DNA of 64,000 nt, taken from contig OZ029920.1 of NCBI GenBank assembly GCA_964023275.1, forward strand, positions 1,396,572-1,460,571, written 5' to 3'. Under the pieces are notes generated by a model. It worked only from the letters and a program-made list of their open reading frames with translations, was not told the origin of the DNA and did not search any database. Both the position numbers and the translations under genes were made by a program. Origin of the DNA: Norana najaformis (lineage: Eukaryota > Annelida > Clitellata > Crassiclitellata > Hormogastridae). Below, in pieces: positions 1-12,011 of this stretch; the stretch's first letter is position 1, and the number at the start of each line of letters is the position of its first letter.

Positions 1-1059
1 ATACTACGTAATTGAGTTTAAACTATGAAAGTTTGTTTTTGCATTAATCAATTAAAGTGATGGCATGTTTTCCTATCTTTAACAAGAAGATAATTCAAGT
101 GCAAAGTAAACATCAATGGCCCTCGAAGGTTAAAGTTCTAGATGATGTAACACAATACAACGTAAATATGACAACTCCCCTTTACAAAGTCCAGAACAGT
201 GCGCATTGAAACCAGAAACATTTTAGGACACATCATGAAGCGCAAATAGAATTTTTCCATCCACTGTAGTCATCTGCATATCTGCCTCACCTTTGTAATA
301 ATAAAATATTGCATTTCTTCATACGAACATTATTCAGTCTCAAAGATTGTGGTTCATTAAAACGCTGGTGACCGCTGCTATTCTGCTTGTAAATTAATGT
401 AGTCATTGGTTGACCCTGAAATCAAGTGGAATTTTTGGGTGGCTGATGTGACGTAACAACCATAGCAGAGCACCCTCTATCAATATAATTTTGAGTTACT
501 GGATAACTCTACAAAAACCCATGGTTTTACTAATTCTGAAGCCTATATAACGAGTACTGGGTGTGTTTCAATGTTTACAATCTGGTCACTACAATAAATG
601 GGTTACTTTTTTATTCTGACTTAATTGAGTTACTTAGTTAATTACGTTGAATGAATAGCCATATATTATCATCCGGTGCCTCTCGAAGGTTAGCCAAGGT
701 TTCATCATCTCTATTTTCAATAGTATAGTAACTCAAGCTAATAGTAATATATGTCTAGCTTCTTTACTTGTCTTGAAACATCCGGTCATACTTTTAGCAG
801 ATTGACAAGCGCGTTGAAATACTTCCTTATCGAGCCATAGACTGCGTAATTCGAGTCAACAGACTTCTCGATCGAATGTTCCTTGAACAGCTGTGAGTAA
901 CGGGGCCAAAGTGCAGCTACGAATTAGCCGTTCAAGTCAGCGTTTGCATTTGAAGTGTTGTAGAACTGTCAAATTGTCTTATTGTAATCGTCGTTTCCCC
1001 AATTCAACGGAAAGGTGTAAATGTAAAATGTCTCCTGCTTTTGAAGGGCGTGTAATAGC
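1..1059. other. Intergenic, nothing recognised
   Basis: AT-rich sequence with no credible exon, RNA gene or clear repeat found by eye. Confidence 0.4.
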
Positions 1060-1480
1060 CATAAGGAAGTCTTACTTTACAATACAAGTAAATACAGTTC
1101 GTGTATCGGCCAGCCACGGTTTTCGATGACTTACCTGGCTTATCTTCTTAGTCTTCTACGTTCTTTGTCTTCCAGTTGAAAGCGATCGTATCTCTGAAGC
1201 GCACACCTTGAAACAAAGCATTCCTGAAACAAAGCAGCTCTTTGCCCAAGTAGTTTGCCTAAGTAGCCCAAATTTCTTTAACCAGCGTTATCTGTAGAGT
1301 GAGCAAAGTAGACTTATATTTGTTTTGACAGAGCCTATGGCGAGAATTAACAACACTTGAAAAAGCAGAATGTGCGCTAATAGATATTCAAATGTAATAC
1401 GGCTAATTTGGTCCAAATTAGCGTTAGATGGTTCGTATCTCTGCATACAATGTGAAGTGAAATGATTCGATTTACGCAAT
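1060..1480 (+). repeat. Interspersed repeat, inverted copy at 28385-28755
   Basis: The segment matches the reverse complement of about 28385-28755 over most of its length. Matching blocks include the part around AACCAGCGTTATCTGTAGAG near 1280 and TTCGATTTACGCAAT near 1465. Divergence and small indels point to old copies of an unclassified element. No coding capacity is seen. Confidence 0.6.
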
Positions 1481-1616
1481 AGCGGACTCTGTGATCAGTT
1501 CCATACAGTTTCGCTAGGTGGCGCCAGCATGCGACTAGTTTTAAACGGCTGCTGTTGTAGTGAGGTGGATAAGGTCCAAAAAAGCAGCGAATTGTTCAAC
1601 AAGTGTGTAAAAACAT

Positions 1617-1900
1617 GAAACTTGGCACTTATACTGAAAACAACATGCTAAATCCATATTTAAAGGGATGCAACGACTTATATGGCGCCATCATCCCTTA
1701 AAATGAGGTCAAAGTTCACAACTGCAAAATATAAACAAATGTACATTTCAGACACGCTTGATGGTCACAGGAGAATATAGTTTGGTACATATATCCAAGA
1801 ACACATGCTGAATCCAAAATTAAAAGGATGCAGCAATTTATATGGCGCCATCGTCCTTTAAAATAAGGTCAAAGTGCACAACTGCAAAATAAAGAAAAAA
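1617..1900 (+). repeat. Tandem dimer, about 160-bp period
   Basis: Two direct copies of a roughly 100-bp block occur at about 1644-1732 and 1804-1895, so the period is near 160 bp. Each contains TATATGGCGCCATC and a following CACAACTGCAAAATA. It may be an isolated satellite-like dimer. Confidence 0.65.
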
Positions 1901-2239
1901 ATAGAAATATTAAAAAATGTGCAGAATAAGAATTGGAAGCACTTACAGAACCGAAGGGTACAGTCGACGTCTGTTAGACTAAAAAGCATTGGCAAACTAG
2001 ATATCAACAGCCCAGGCGGCAATTAGATATTAAACGCTCGATTCTATTAATATGTAAATAATTTTGATTCTACATGGTATATAGATTATTTGTTAAGTCG
2101 CGTGTAACTTGTTATCGAACACTACATATATGTGGAAAGGTCGAAGTCAACCTTTTAACCTTTAATACAAAGACGTCATTAAACATTGGAACTACTACGA
2201 ATCGTTGCAGTGCGCAGAATGAATTCGTTCCTTTAAGAG

Positions 2240-2290
2240 TAAAGTCGACGTTAGCGCCTCTTGCGGCCACCAGATGTCATTAAGCTCTGA
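2240..2290 (-). repeat. Module A copy
   Basis: This is one reverse-oriented copy of the widespread module A (GTCGACGT...CAGATGTCATTAAG). Confidence 0.45.
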
Positions 2291-2639
2291 ACAATGCTAC
2301 GCAAATCGTTGCATATGGAGCCAATGAGGTTCGTCTGAGCAATACCGCTGGTACCTGATTCTAAGGCTGTGGTGTGAACGCTACTACTCTCTTGATTATA
2401 AATTGGAATTTCACTGTCAAGAAGTTCAGTTAAAGTGGACTCGAACAGGCATGGCCAGCTCATTCGCCGTTTGTGCAGGAGATAACCACAACGCAGATGT
2501 TAAGATATGATGATTCAGCATATTTAAATCAATTTTATGCCAAGAGAGAAATTAAACACTTGTATAATTTGAGAGCAGTTTATATGGGAAGTCAAATTTT
2601 ACCTAGGCTACTAGAGCTCAATAAACGATTTAACGAAAT

Positions 2640-2930
2640 GATTTTTTATATATAACCGGAAAGAGCGATTTAAAGGTGTCTAAGCAGAATGTGAAAATTA
2701 TTAGTGTATTCAGAGTTTAATGACTTCTTGTGGCTATCCAAAACGAAACGAAAATTGCATTATTTACTAGGGGGTCATTCATAAAAGAAGTCCGCCAAAA
2801 GGAGGGAGTAACCTAAATGCGGTGACAAGGGAGAGGGGTAAGCCTGCATCTAAATTTGGAACACACAGTTATTTCAATTAGCCTGTTCCGTACATCAACC
2901 TCAGTAAGACAGCAGACAGTCTGTATTGTG
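2640..2930 (+). repeat. Module B-A repeat with a downstream extension
   Basis: TTTATATATAA is followed by GCGATTTAAAGGTGTCTAAG (B) and then GTTTAATGACTTCTTGTGGC (A). A tail around GTCATTCATAAAAGAAGTCC follows. The whole block is paralleled at 48470-48720, which shows a composite element about 250-290 bp long. Confidence 0.6.
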
Positions 2931-2937
2931 CAAGATC

Positions 2938-3535
2938 TAAGTAAGTAAGTAAGTATTCTTTTATTAGCGTGGGTCAAACGCCCACACTTTACAACAACAG
3001 TGCACACAGCAATATAATAAATGACATGAACAATCTAAAATAGGGTCTGAATGGCAACTTAATAAACTAATTATGTTTAAATAGTTCGGAATACAGAGCC
3101 ACAACTATTAGGACAATCTATCGGAATTGATATATTGATCTACTGAAAAAGTTACAATTTTCTATATTTATACAGTGGTCGAACGACAAAGGATCTTTTA
3201 TGGAGCAATGTGTGAAAGGTTGGCAATTCAAAATTATGTCCCCTCTCCCGCATGGTGAAACCGTGTGACAGCTTAGCTGGAAGTAACTGGTGAAGACAGT
3301 GGTTAGGCTCCTGGATGCTTTTAAAGAATTTCAATTCAATTTTCTCGCAATAATTTTCCAATTTAATACTCTCACCGTTCAAGAGGCCACTACGCACAAC
3401 GCTGCGTAAGAAGGATTCGATTCTCTGAATTAATTCTTTTGACAGGAAACCACCCCAGGATGGCAGAGCATAAGTAAGCCGGGAGACTACAAGAGCTTGG
3501 AAAATGCTTTGTAATTTATTGTAATGCATTCCCTG
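2938..3535 (-). mobile_element. LINE 3' fragment, (AAGT)n-tailed family
   Basis: A minus-strand frame at 3152-3529 encodes the C-terminal part of a non-LTR reverse transcriptase (motif LTYALPSWGGFL, then basic-rich tail ending VVRPLYKYRKL). The element ends in a tetranucleotide tail at about 2938-2957. The same 3' end occurs at 37720-37927 and 42628-42998. All copies are 5'-truncated. Confidence 0.75.
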
Positions 3536-3559
3536 GGATCGAAGGACTTTTAGTGACCT

Positions 3560-3930
3560 TGATCATTAAAACTCTTAAGTTCGGGAATGATTCCAATTGT
3601 AATTAAATATAAGATAATGGAAGATCTATGACATTGACCTTGACATCCAGAAGATGTCAATCAACTCCTAATATTATTAAATTACTAACAAATGCTATAA
3701 ACCTAGATTCCAATTAGACACCTTTAAACAGATGTATCAGAAGCTTTATATAGCCGCTATGAGTTCGAGTTTTAGCTTTTCAAAGCGATTCACTATGTAA
3801 AGTTAAGATCGACTTTAACGGGCCTTTCAACCCTCATATACAAGTCTTCTTCTTGTCCATGGGTTTAACGACATTTTATGGCAACTAAGGCCGTTGACGT
3901 CTTCGATATGAAAATGTTGTTGACGTTGTC
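3560..3930. repeat. Mixed module A/B copies
   Basis: A B-type core (TAGACACCTTTAAACAG, about 3717) sits beside TTTATATA, and a forward A module (TTTAACGACATTTTATGGC) starts at about 3865. The part at 3570-3755 parallels 21470-21660. Nothing recognisable as a gene lies up to 4320. Confidence 0.5.
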
Positions 3931-4319
3931 CATAAGTTCATTTCTTTCTTCTTATCGTTTCCTTTAAGATTTTTGTTTCCGTAGGTAATGTATGTATTTT
4001 TTTAACTGACTGCAGCACGACATGGCTGAGAGACCAAATGCAGGCGAAGGGGATTCTGTTGACTGGTTGATGGCACCTTTGTCGACTTCTTGTTGGTTTT
4101 CTTCTTGTTGGAAGACTGTCCACTGTACATTACGGCTCTTGTGTGTCCATTAGTGGAATTATATTCTGGATATCGATCTGATTGCGACTTTACTTTGGTG
4201 CGTCATCGGTTATTGCCTTGTGCATTAAACAACGGCACGAAAAAAGTTGCCAAGATTACACTTACAGAATTCGCCCTTTGCTTGACTTCAAAATAACAGC
4301 TAACATCGTCCCATCTGTA

Positions 4320-5048
4320 ATCCATGTTAAAACTAGACTACTGAAATGCAGTTTTCCCGAAAACAGACACCACCCATATAAAACACCTTCAAGCAATCCA
4401 GTAGGCTCTCGCTCGTGTAGTCACCAAATCTTCTAAACACCATCACATAACTCCTGTTCTCAAATCAACTCATTGGCTTAAAATACCTGAACGAATTCAG
4501 TACACAGTCCTATCATTTACCAACAATACACTCGAATCCTCCAAATTATCATATTTTGTCACTTATTTAAAATCCAACCACTCTCTTCAATCCGCTCCTC
4601 TTCTGACGTGACACTTCTCTATCTTCCCGCACGTCATTTTTAAACTTTGAGAAATCGCTGCATAGCCATAACTGCTCCTCCCCCTGGAATAAACTCCCAC
4701 CAGAATTACGACAATTATCTGGCCAATCATACGAATTCGCCATCACTTCATCCTTTGCAATTTCTGCACTGGTCTTTCACACAAGACTGAAAACATTCCA
4801 CTTCCACTGCTCCATCCTGAACCTTCTTCTTCCCCTTATCTATTTTGTCGCTACAATTTCAGTAACCATCAACCGTAGTCGTCTGACTATCTGCTTGCCT
4901 GACTCTTGGATCTTGAGCCGGAACCATTTATAACCCTCTTGCCTCGCGATTTTGTTTTAATTGAGCGCCTGTGAATAAGCTGGTTCTCGCGACTCAGCTT
5001 CGTTAAGCACTTTAGAAATCTCGAGTTTGCGATTTCAATTACAATTTT
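4320..5048 (+). mobile_element. LINE 3' fragment, GATTAC-tail family
   Basis: This segment is collinear with 31313-32033, where the reading frame is clearer (KLDYCNSLFLN, RLQAIQNALARAV). It ends with a shared 3' region (GCGCCTGTGAATAAGCTGG) and a decayed GATTAC-type tail near 5025-5045. It is 5'-truncated and frame-broken. It replaces the place where the coding exon of an RBCC copy would be expected (see 5100-5720). Confidence 0.7.
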
Positions 5049-5099
5049 CAGCGAATCTTCGTTCATCATTTGCTGAGTAATATTATTCTGCGTCATTGG

Positions 5100-5720
5100 A
5101 ATTATGTCGTTTAATTTCCCAAAGCTTCATTTTTTACTTTCGATTTCAAGTTCTGTGTTGTTAGATTTGCTTTAGTCCAATAAATAATTTAGGCCTACTT
5201 GTATTTTCTAAGATAAATTGACAAAAGAGCAAATTAACTTAAAGTATTCTCCAACCAACGCCAAGACTTGACTTTGCAAAGCACCTCTTGTCTTGCATAT
5301 CTATAGTGAAAATATACAGGCTTTGAAAGCCTCTGACATCGCCGCAACGCTACATTTAGCCTACAAAATAGTGCGTAATTCCAACTCCAAATATCACAGT
5401 GGAATGTATGGCTCTAACAGATCAAGCACTAGTTAAGACTCAGGCAAAATAAATAAAAACATGTCTTACTTTGTGTAGTAATCGCAACACGATCTTATTT
5501 GATACGGCGTCTGTTAAATTAGGTCAGTGTATGCAACTGATATTGATTCTCAGTTACTGCTGACTGACTTGGTTTCTTGCAACAGATCAGCCTCGCTACC
5601 TTGCTACTCATGCATCCTGCTGATAGGCTTAGGCAGAACCTCTGCGTACAGATAACACGCCTTATCAGATAAGGAATAGTGTTAGAGACTGTTCATGTTC
5701 TCGTAGCCAATGACCGTAAA
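5100..5720 (-). pseudogene. Orphan 5' flank of a lost RBCC-Kelch copy
   Basis: This stretch aligns in the same orientation with the 5' flank of the minus-strand RBCC-Kelch gene (54290-55700), and so also with 9155-9780 in reverse. Matching blocks include TTTTCTAAGATAAATT (5208; 54360), TCTTACTTTGT (5465; 55477) and AGGCAGAA.CCTCT (5633; 55650). No RBCC exon follows on the minus strand; a LINE occupies that position. I read it as the surviving promoter side of a fourth gene copy. The similarity is moderate and was found by eye. Confidence 0.5.
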
Positions 5721-5759
5721 TGCCAATATCGATTTATTCAATGTTGAGTAGTCCAGTTG

Positions 5760-5905
5760 ACTACATACATACATGCATTCATATATACACACATACATGA
5801 AGCATGCAGACATACATATATACATACATATGCACATACATACATATATAATATTTATTTATTTATATTCCTATATGGATACATACATAATTATAAGCAT
5901 ATACT
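5760..5905. repeat. (ACAT)n-rich low-complexity tract
   Basis: Imperfect CATA/TACA repeats. Open frames here are artefacts of the repeat. Confidence 0.8.
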
Positions 5906-6490
5906 CACAAAGAATGTGTCTTAAGAACCACATAATGTTTGATCACTGGAGCACTGCATCACACGCCATATGGTTACCACAGAAGTCCAGTCATTCGTAG
6001 CCCTATGTATTGCCAGCCAATTGTCTCGCCATAAATTCCTCGCTTCACTTAATCCGTTAAAACTCATACTGATAGCAGCATAAACAAATCGAATGAGTAG
6101 AGGAATACTGGAGAGGAACACCAGAGTTCAATCGCTGAACCGAACTGCTGTAGTCAATTCGAGAGTAGCCAGTGGTCAGTGGACAGATTTTGTCAACCAA
6201 CCATCGATGGATTGGCCTACACATAGACGATACGCTGTATAATGCAATGAATTCGAATAAACATCTCAACATCAACTCCATCTGCTTCTGACCGACCGTC
6301 GGGTTGATGCGTCGATTAAAATCTCCATGGCAATTACATCCATATTCATGTTAGATATTAAAGGCGCATTCCGAATAACACTTCTTTGGACATAATCGGC
6401 CGAAATCCTTGACGCTCGATAGGCTAGAAGACTGACTAAAAAGGATAAGATGTGTTGTTTCTTATCCGAATGGTAGTTTCTTTGTGCTTC
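5906..6490. other. Intergenic, nothing recognised
   Basis: No convincing coding similarity, RNA gene or repeat module seen. Confidence 0.4.
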
Positions 6491-6546
6491 ACCGACCCGC
6501 TACGCAATCCTTTGCCTATGCCTATGACTATGCCTATGACAATGCC

Positions 6547-7390
<844 letters not shown>

Positions 7391-7562
7391 GTATGTATGT
7401 ATCAATTTGTAAAATGCTTTTTGAGTAACACAACTTTCTTCAAACAAAAGTCGATTAGTTTTTTCGATGTTTAACGACATCTTATGGCAAAAAAGGCCGT
7501 TAAAGTGTACAGTAAAACGTTCAACAATAGCTTCCAACGATTGAACGAAAGTCTCTTTATAT

Positions 7563-7885
7563 ATATATTGTAGATAAACAGTGATTTACCGGTGTGTAAG
7601 CGTGACCTTATATTATCAATAGAATTGAGCGTTTAACGGCTTGTGGCTGCCAGTACAGTTAACATCGACATTTTACTACGTTTCTAATCAAACCTGGTGC
7701 TTGTGTTTCATAAAAATGAGGCATTTAAAATGTGAAAAAATTGAATTAAGCGCGTCAAAACTTTAAATGTTGGCCATTATTATCATTCTTCATTGGCAGT
7801 ATCCAGTTTCCAAGGACTTCTTGAGGGGTGCCGGGGTGATTAAAGTCGACCCTGCTTGACCTGTCTATAACCGTTTTTAAACAAG
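7563..7885 (+). repeat. Composite B-A repeat, close copy at 23433-23755
   Basis: Order: TATATATA, B core (GTGATTTACCGGTGTGTAAG), TATTATCAATAGAATTGAGC, A module (TTTAACGGCTTGTGGCTGCC), then an extension through AAAATGAGGCATTTA to GATTAAAGTCGACCC. The copy at 23433-23755 is collinear throughout and clearly more similar than typical A/B pairs, so this longer form amplified more recently. Confidence 0.7.
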
Positions 7886-8210
7886 GAACCCAAATCCTCT
7901 AAGCATCTGTTGCTGAACACGACGTATTACCATTATTTGGTTTCTCTTAAACACCTTTAAATCGGATTTTACATTATATAAATAAGCCGCGATTTCGTTA
8001 AATTGTTGTTCGATGACATCCAGGTTAGAGATGTTAAAATGTTCAATATTCAATGTTGATGGCCATGACAGCCGTAAGATGTCACTAAGCGCTGCAGCGG
8101 TCGTAATTTGTAAGTTCCTTGGTTTAGCCGGGTGACTCCAACCAAGTACTAAGCGCTGAGCCACTAACAGCTTAACACCTATTTTCGTTCCTCACCATTC
8201 ACCTCTGCGC
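7886..8210. repeat. Module B/A copies in reverse
   Basis: AACACCTTTAAATCGGATTT with TATATAAATAAG at about 7950-7985 and a reverse A module near 8060-8090 (AGCCGTAAGATGTCACTAAG). It leads into a module D copy. Confidence 0.5.
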
Positions 8211-8214
8211 CGAA

Positions 8215-8395
8215 TGTTGTTTTCTCAAATGAAGATTCATTCAGGGTTGGCCCCTTCCTTAAGCGAGGTAACGTTTTAAAGCTGTGTCTTGTCGCTGCCT
8301 TTTCCGCGGTCGCTGGATGGGCAGCGTCCCGAGGATGGGCTTTCCTTTTATACCGGCATTTGTAGTTCCCATTTTTTATCCAGAAAAGGTCATAA
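8215..8395 (+). repeat. Module D fragment
   Basis: Contains CTCAAATGAAGATTCA, TCCGCGGTCGC and AGGATGGGCTTTCC in the order seen at 14640, 24720 and 38400. It is a truncated copy of the longer D element. Confidence 0.6.
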
Positions 8396-8396
8396 T

Positions 8397-8468
8397 ATGT
8401 ATGTATGTGTGTATGTATTTAGGTGGGTATGTATGTATGTGTGTATGTATTTAGGTGGGTATGTAAAT
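8397..8468. repeat. (TATG)n tract with a 33-34-bp tandem duplication
   Basis: The unit GTATGTATTTAGGTGGGTAT with its TATG lead occurs twice in tandem. Confidence 0.8.
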
Positions 8469-9154
8469 ATGACGCTTTATGTTCTTCAGTCTGAACGAAG
8501 CTATGTTTTTTCGACAGAAATCTTTGCTTAGTAATACACATTGCACCATGAAAAGGATCACTGACATCGACCTGAATTCGATGTTCAAAGAGTATCACAA
8601 GAACAGAGCAAAATATAGGAAATACCAGCAGCAAAATATGAGATGAAAACATCTTGGTGAACGAACATCGGGTCAGAATAAAAACAATGAACTTTAAAGA
8701 TGAAAACCTCTTGTCAGTGAGTGAGTGAGTGAGTCACTCAGTCAGCACTGGATCAAGAATGCGTCTCGTGCTCCTAGAGTTGTCACAGTGAAGGATGCCG
8801 ACTGTGCAGGATGACCTTCAGCCTCACATCTGACCTCAGGTTCCACATGAAATAGCATCTTGGTAAGATTACTCTGCGTGATATGTGTGTTCTTTAGAAG
8901 GTGGATGGCGTTTTCATTCAAACATGTCAGTCAGTCAGTCAGTAAATGGCAACATCAGAATAATGTCGCTGTCACCGGCCACAATATATCGTTAGGCGTT
9001 TGATGCTACTACTAAGTGGTTGGCGTGAGACACCTTTAATTCTCGTTTCTCGCTCCTATATAAAACTCTTTTTCATTCAAAAGCTCCAATTCCTGAACTT
9101 CATTTACATAAAACTGAAAAATGTTAAATAAAGTCAACATTTGTCTTTAAAGTC
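8469..9154. other. Intergenic with short GTCA/GTGA microsatellites
   Basis: Short GAGT and GTCA repeats lie at 8718-8745 and 8925-8943. A TATATAAA string at about 9056-9064 could be a promoter element but is outside the conserved flank. No gene seen. Confidence 0.45.
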
Positions 9155-10095
9155 ATTGAACAAACAGTAATTTGAAAATTGCGACTAATAAATCTTTAGA
9201 AGATGAACTATGCCATAGATCCTGTAATCGCTTGTATAACTGAGGTTAATTAGTAAGAGGTTTCTGCCTTTGCCAATCAGTCAGTTGCTTGCGGAACAAG
9301 GGAGACCAGTCTAAAACAAATATAGCGACCAAGACAGTTGCAGACAATTTGTCTGCGCTGCGCTGTCATTCGCCTGCACACATTGACCTCATTTAGCTAG
9401 CAACACATCTGAATAGGAAACTGTCGAGAAGAAATTGCAAAGTAAGAAAACATTTTACTGTTTTCTTAGGTCCCAACTGTCGCTTAATTTGTTAATTTGT
9501 TAAATCCATACCCTGTACTGTGATTGCTGGAGTTGATTATGCAAATTGTTTTGTAGTGTAGTGTTGCGCCGACCGAAAAGCTGTCTTAGCCTGTAGACTT
9601 TGATGACAGGTGTAAAAAACAAGAAATGAGTGCAAATTAAAAACGGCTTTCTCGGTGTTGGAGAAAATTTAGAGATTATTGCCTCTCATATGAATTTTTC
9701 TTAGAAAGTACTATAAAAATAAATTCATTCGACCAGCGCAAATCTTAGAATTTGAAATCGAAAATAAAAATTAAGCAGTGGAAAACTGACCTGTTGATTG
9801 CCAATGACGTGGGATTACTAATTAACAAGTCGTGCACTACGATTCGTCCATATAAATAAACTGCTGCCCTCATTGCAGAATTTAGCGAGGCCACTTTTGC
9901 CATAGGAAAAAAACCTGAGATTTTTCTTGCACATTACCTACTCTTCTGATCTTTTGCTAGCATTTTCAAGCAGCTTCGTCCAATGAAATTCTCTGTAAAA
10001 CGTTAATAATTTGTGATTTTTTAAAAATTCATTATTAGCAAACTTCATTGGTGGTTCAAAATAATCCGAGTTGAAACGTAACATTTTGCTTGCAG
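9155..10095 (+). promoter_or_regulatory. Conserved 5' flank of the RBCC gene
   Basis: This flank aligns, in reverse complement, with 53980-55765 upstream of the minus-strand RBCC-Kelch gene, apart from a LINE insertion there. Shared blocks include ATTGCTGGAGTTGA (9523), GTAGTGTTGCGCCGA (9558), TCTTAGAATTTGAA (9743) and CCTCATTGCAG (9869). Similarity stops abruptly near 9155, which marks one edge of the duplicated unit. The block should contain promoter and 5' UTR. Confidence 0.65.
9851..9858 (+). promoter_or_regulatory. Candidate TATA box
   Basis: TATAAATA is conserved in the paralogous flank (54221-54228, minus strand), with a following conserved CCTCATTGCAG...TTTAGCGAGG that would cover the start site. 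Conservation between paralogues is the main support. Confidence 0.4.
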
Positions 10096-11227
10096 ACGGC
10101 AATTAAACCAATGAACATGAGTGAAGCGGGACATCAACTTCAAAAACTGACGGAATGCTGCATATGTTTTCAAGCATTTACTGATCCTAGAATGTTGCCA
10201 TGCATTCACACGTTCTGTCTCGAATGCCTTAAACAAACGGTCGATGCAGCAAAGAAGAAATCGGGAGACATTATACCTTGTCCTTTGTGCAGAAAAATGT
10301 TTACCGTTCCAGCTGATGGTCTGGACGGATTCCAGAAAAACTTCTTCATAAAACATCTCATGGAAGCCATAAATGATTTGCAACTAAGTAGTACGTCAGT
10401 CGTTCTTTGTGATATATGCAAAGACCTCTATGAGGGCGACGAAAAGACAAGAACTGCTACGATGCGCTGCTTTGAATGCAGAGACAATTTTTGCGATATT
10501 TGTGCAAAAGCACATAAGCTGCCGAAATTGAGCAACGATCATCATATTGCGAAAATTGGAAGTGAAACGGAAGAGGACATCAGAAAAATGCTGCGAACAG
10601 TAAAGTGCACTGATCATAATCAAAAGTCGTTAGACCTTTATTGCGCTGTTTGCAAGAAAATCCTATGCGTGTCGTGTTTTGTTGAAAAGCATTCATCACA
10701 TAAATGCAAAGATGTGACTTCAGTCGAGAAGCAATTCCGTCAAACAATTCAAAGAAATGTAATGAAGATTTCGAACTACGCAGACGATTTGTTAAAAGAG
10801 GGAAAAAGCGTGGAACAGAGAAAGGAAAATATCCTTTTAAAATTAGCAGAAACAGAAAATGAAATTCTAAAAAGAAATTTGGAGCTTAAAGAAATGATAG
10901 ATAACCACACAAAGTCCCTTCTGGATGAGCTGTGCCTGATAAAACAGACACAAATGAAACATTGTGAAAACGAAAAGGAAGAAATTGAACGGATTCACAT
11001 TCTTTTGAAAGGTTTTGAGACTTACTGCACCGAACTAATATCGAAAGGATCGGCCAGCGACATCTGCAGCTGTATTGACAAATTGTCAGTGAGAGCAGAC
11101 CAGTTGGTGAAAGATCACAAGGAATTGATTGGTCGTCCACGTCGATCATTCGATGTTTCTTTCCAAAGAACAGATGTAGGAGAAGTTTCAGAGAAGTTCA
11201 ACAGGAATGTCGTGGGACAAATTAAAG
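10096..11227 (+). CDS. RBCC exon (RING, two B-boxes, coiled coil), TRIM type
   Basis: The exon opens after a TTGCTTGCAG acceptor. Translation probably starts at ATG 10111 or, matching the paralogue, at 10117. Numbered from 10111: a C3HC4 RING at residues 16-60 (CCIC, CIHTFC, CLEC, CPLC), a B-box 1-like zinc site at about 100-148, B-box 2 at about 163-205 with CTDH, CVSC and HSSH, then a charged coiled coil to about 320. It ends at an AAAG|GTAAAA donor in phase 1. RING/B-box proteins of this type are ubiquitin E3 ligases; that activity is inferred. The downstream Kelch exon is broken, so only the RBCC part can be translated intact. Reading through the donor adds a short tail and a stop at 11254-11256, giving about 381 residues. 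Confidence 0.85.
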
Positions 11228-12011
11228 GTAAAAATTTTCCAAAATGCTTAAGGTAACATTCTGATGTGGGTGGCTCGCTTTTTGAGCAGAGTGGGCGGAG
11301 AACTTGCAAAGAGGACAATTTCTCTATTCGGTCTCCAACTTTGTGATATAGATTAGGTTTGGGTTGAAATCTTTAATTTTTCCCGATTGCTTATCTTCTG
11401 TGTCGAATATATTCTGGCCTGATAGACCTAAGAAATTCGACTGGTTCCGTTTCGAATGATTTGTTGTTTTCAAATGTGGTTTTGTTTAGAATCGACCGTC
11501 GATTGAGGCCACGTGCATTATAATATAAACGAAGCTATGCACGTTTCCAATGATGACAATTATTATTATTTTGGATAATATAATATTCGATTACATTACA
11601 GTACACTCTATAAGATGACAGTAGATCATATCGCAGTTCTTGGAATACATTACATTGTTTTGACTAAGGTTATATTACGTCACATTGCACCATAATACAT
11701 AAGATCGCATTGCATTTCATTAGAATACACAACCTTAGATTAAATGATTGCATTACGTTATATTAGCTCAAATTAAACTGCATTGGATTACATTATATTT
11801 GATTATATAATATTAGATTATATTACATTGCATTCGATTATATTACATTAGATTTATTTTTTCTGTGACAAATGTTCATAAGAAGTGAGCATTCATAAAA
11901 AGTGAGCAATTGCATAAGTGCTTGGCTAAATAGTCAGTTATTATAATTGGTGTAGACTAATGAATATTATGTCAGTTAAACCATCAATTTTCAATATGTC
12001 TGTTTCAACAG
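11228..12011 (+). other. RBCC-Kelch intron (phase 1), ATTACA-rich
   Basis: GT-AG intron with acceptor CTGTTTCAACAG. About 11570-11870 is a degenerate field of GATTACATTA/TATTA words. A similar field sits in the paralogous intron at 52330-52560. Confidence 0.7.
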
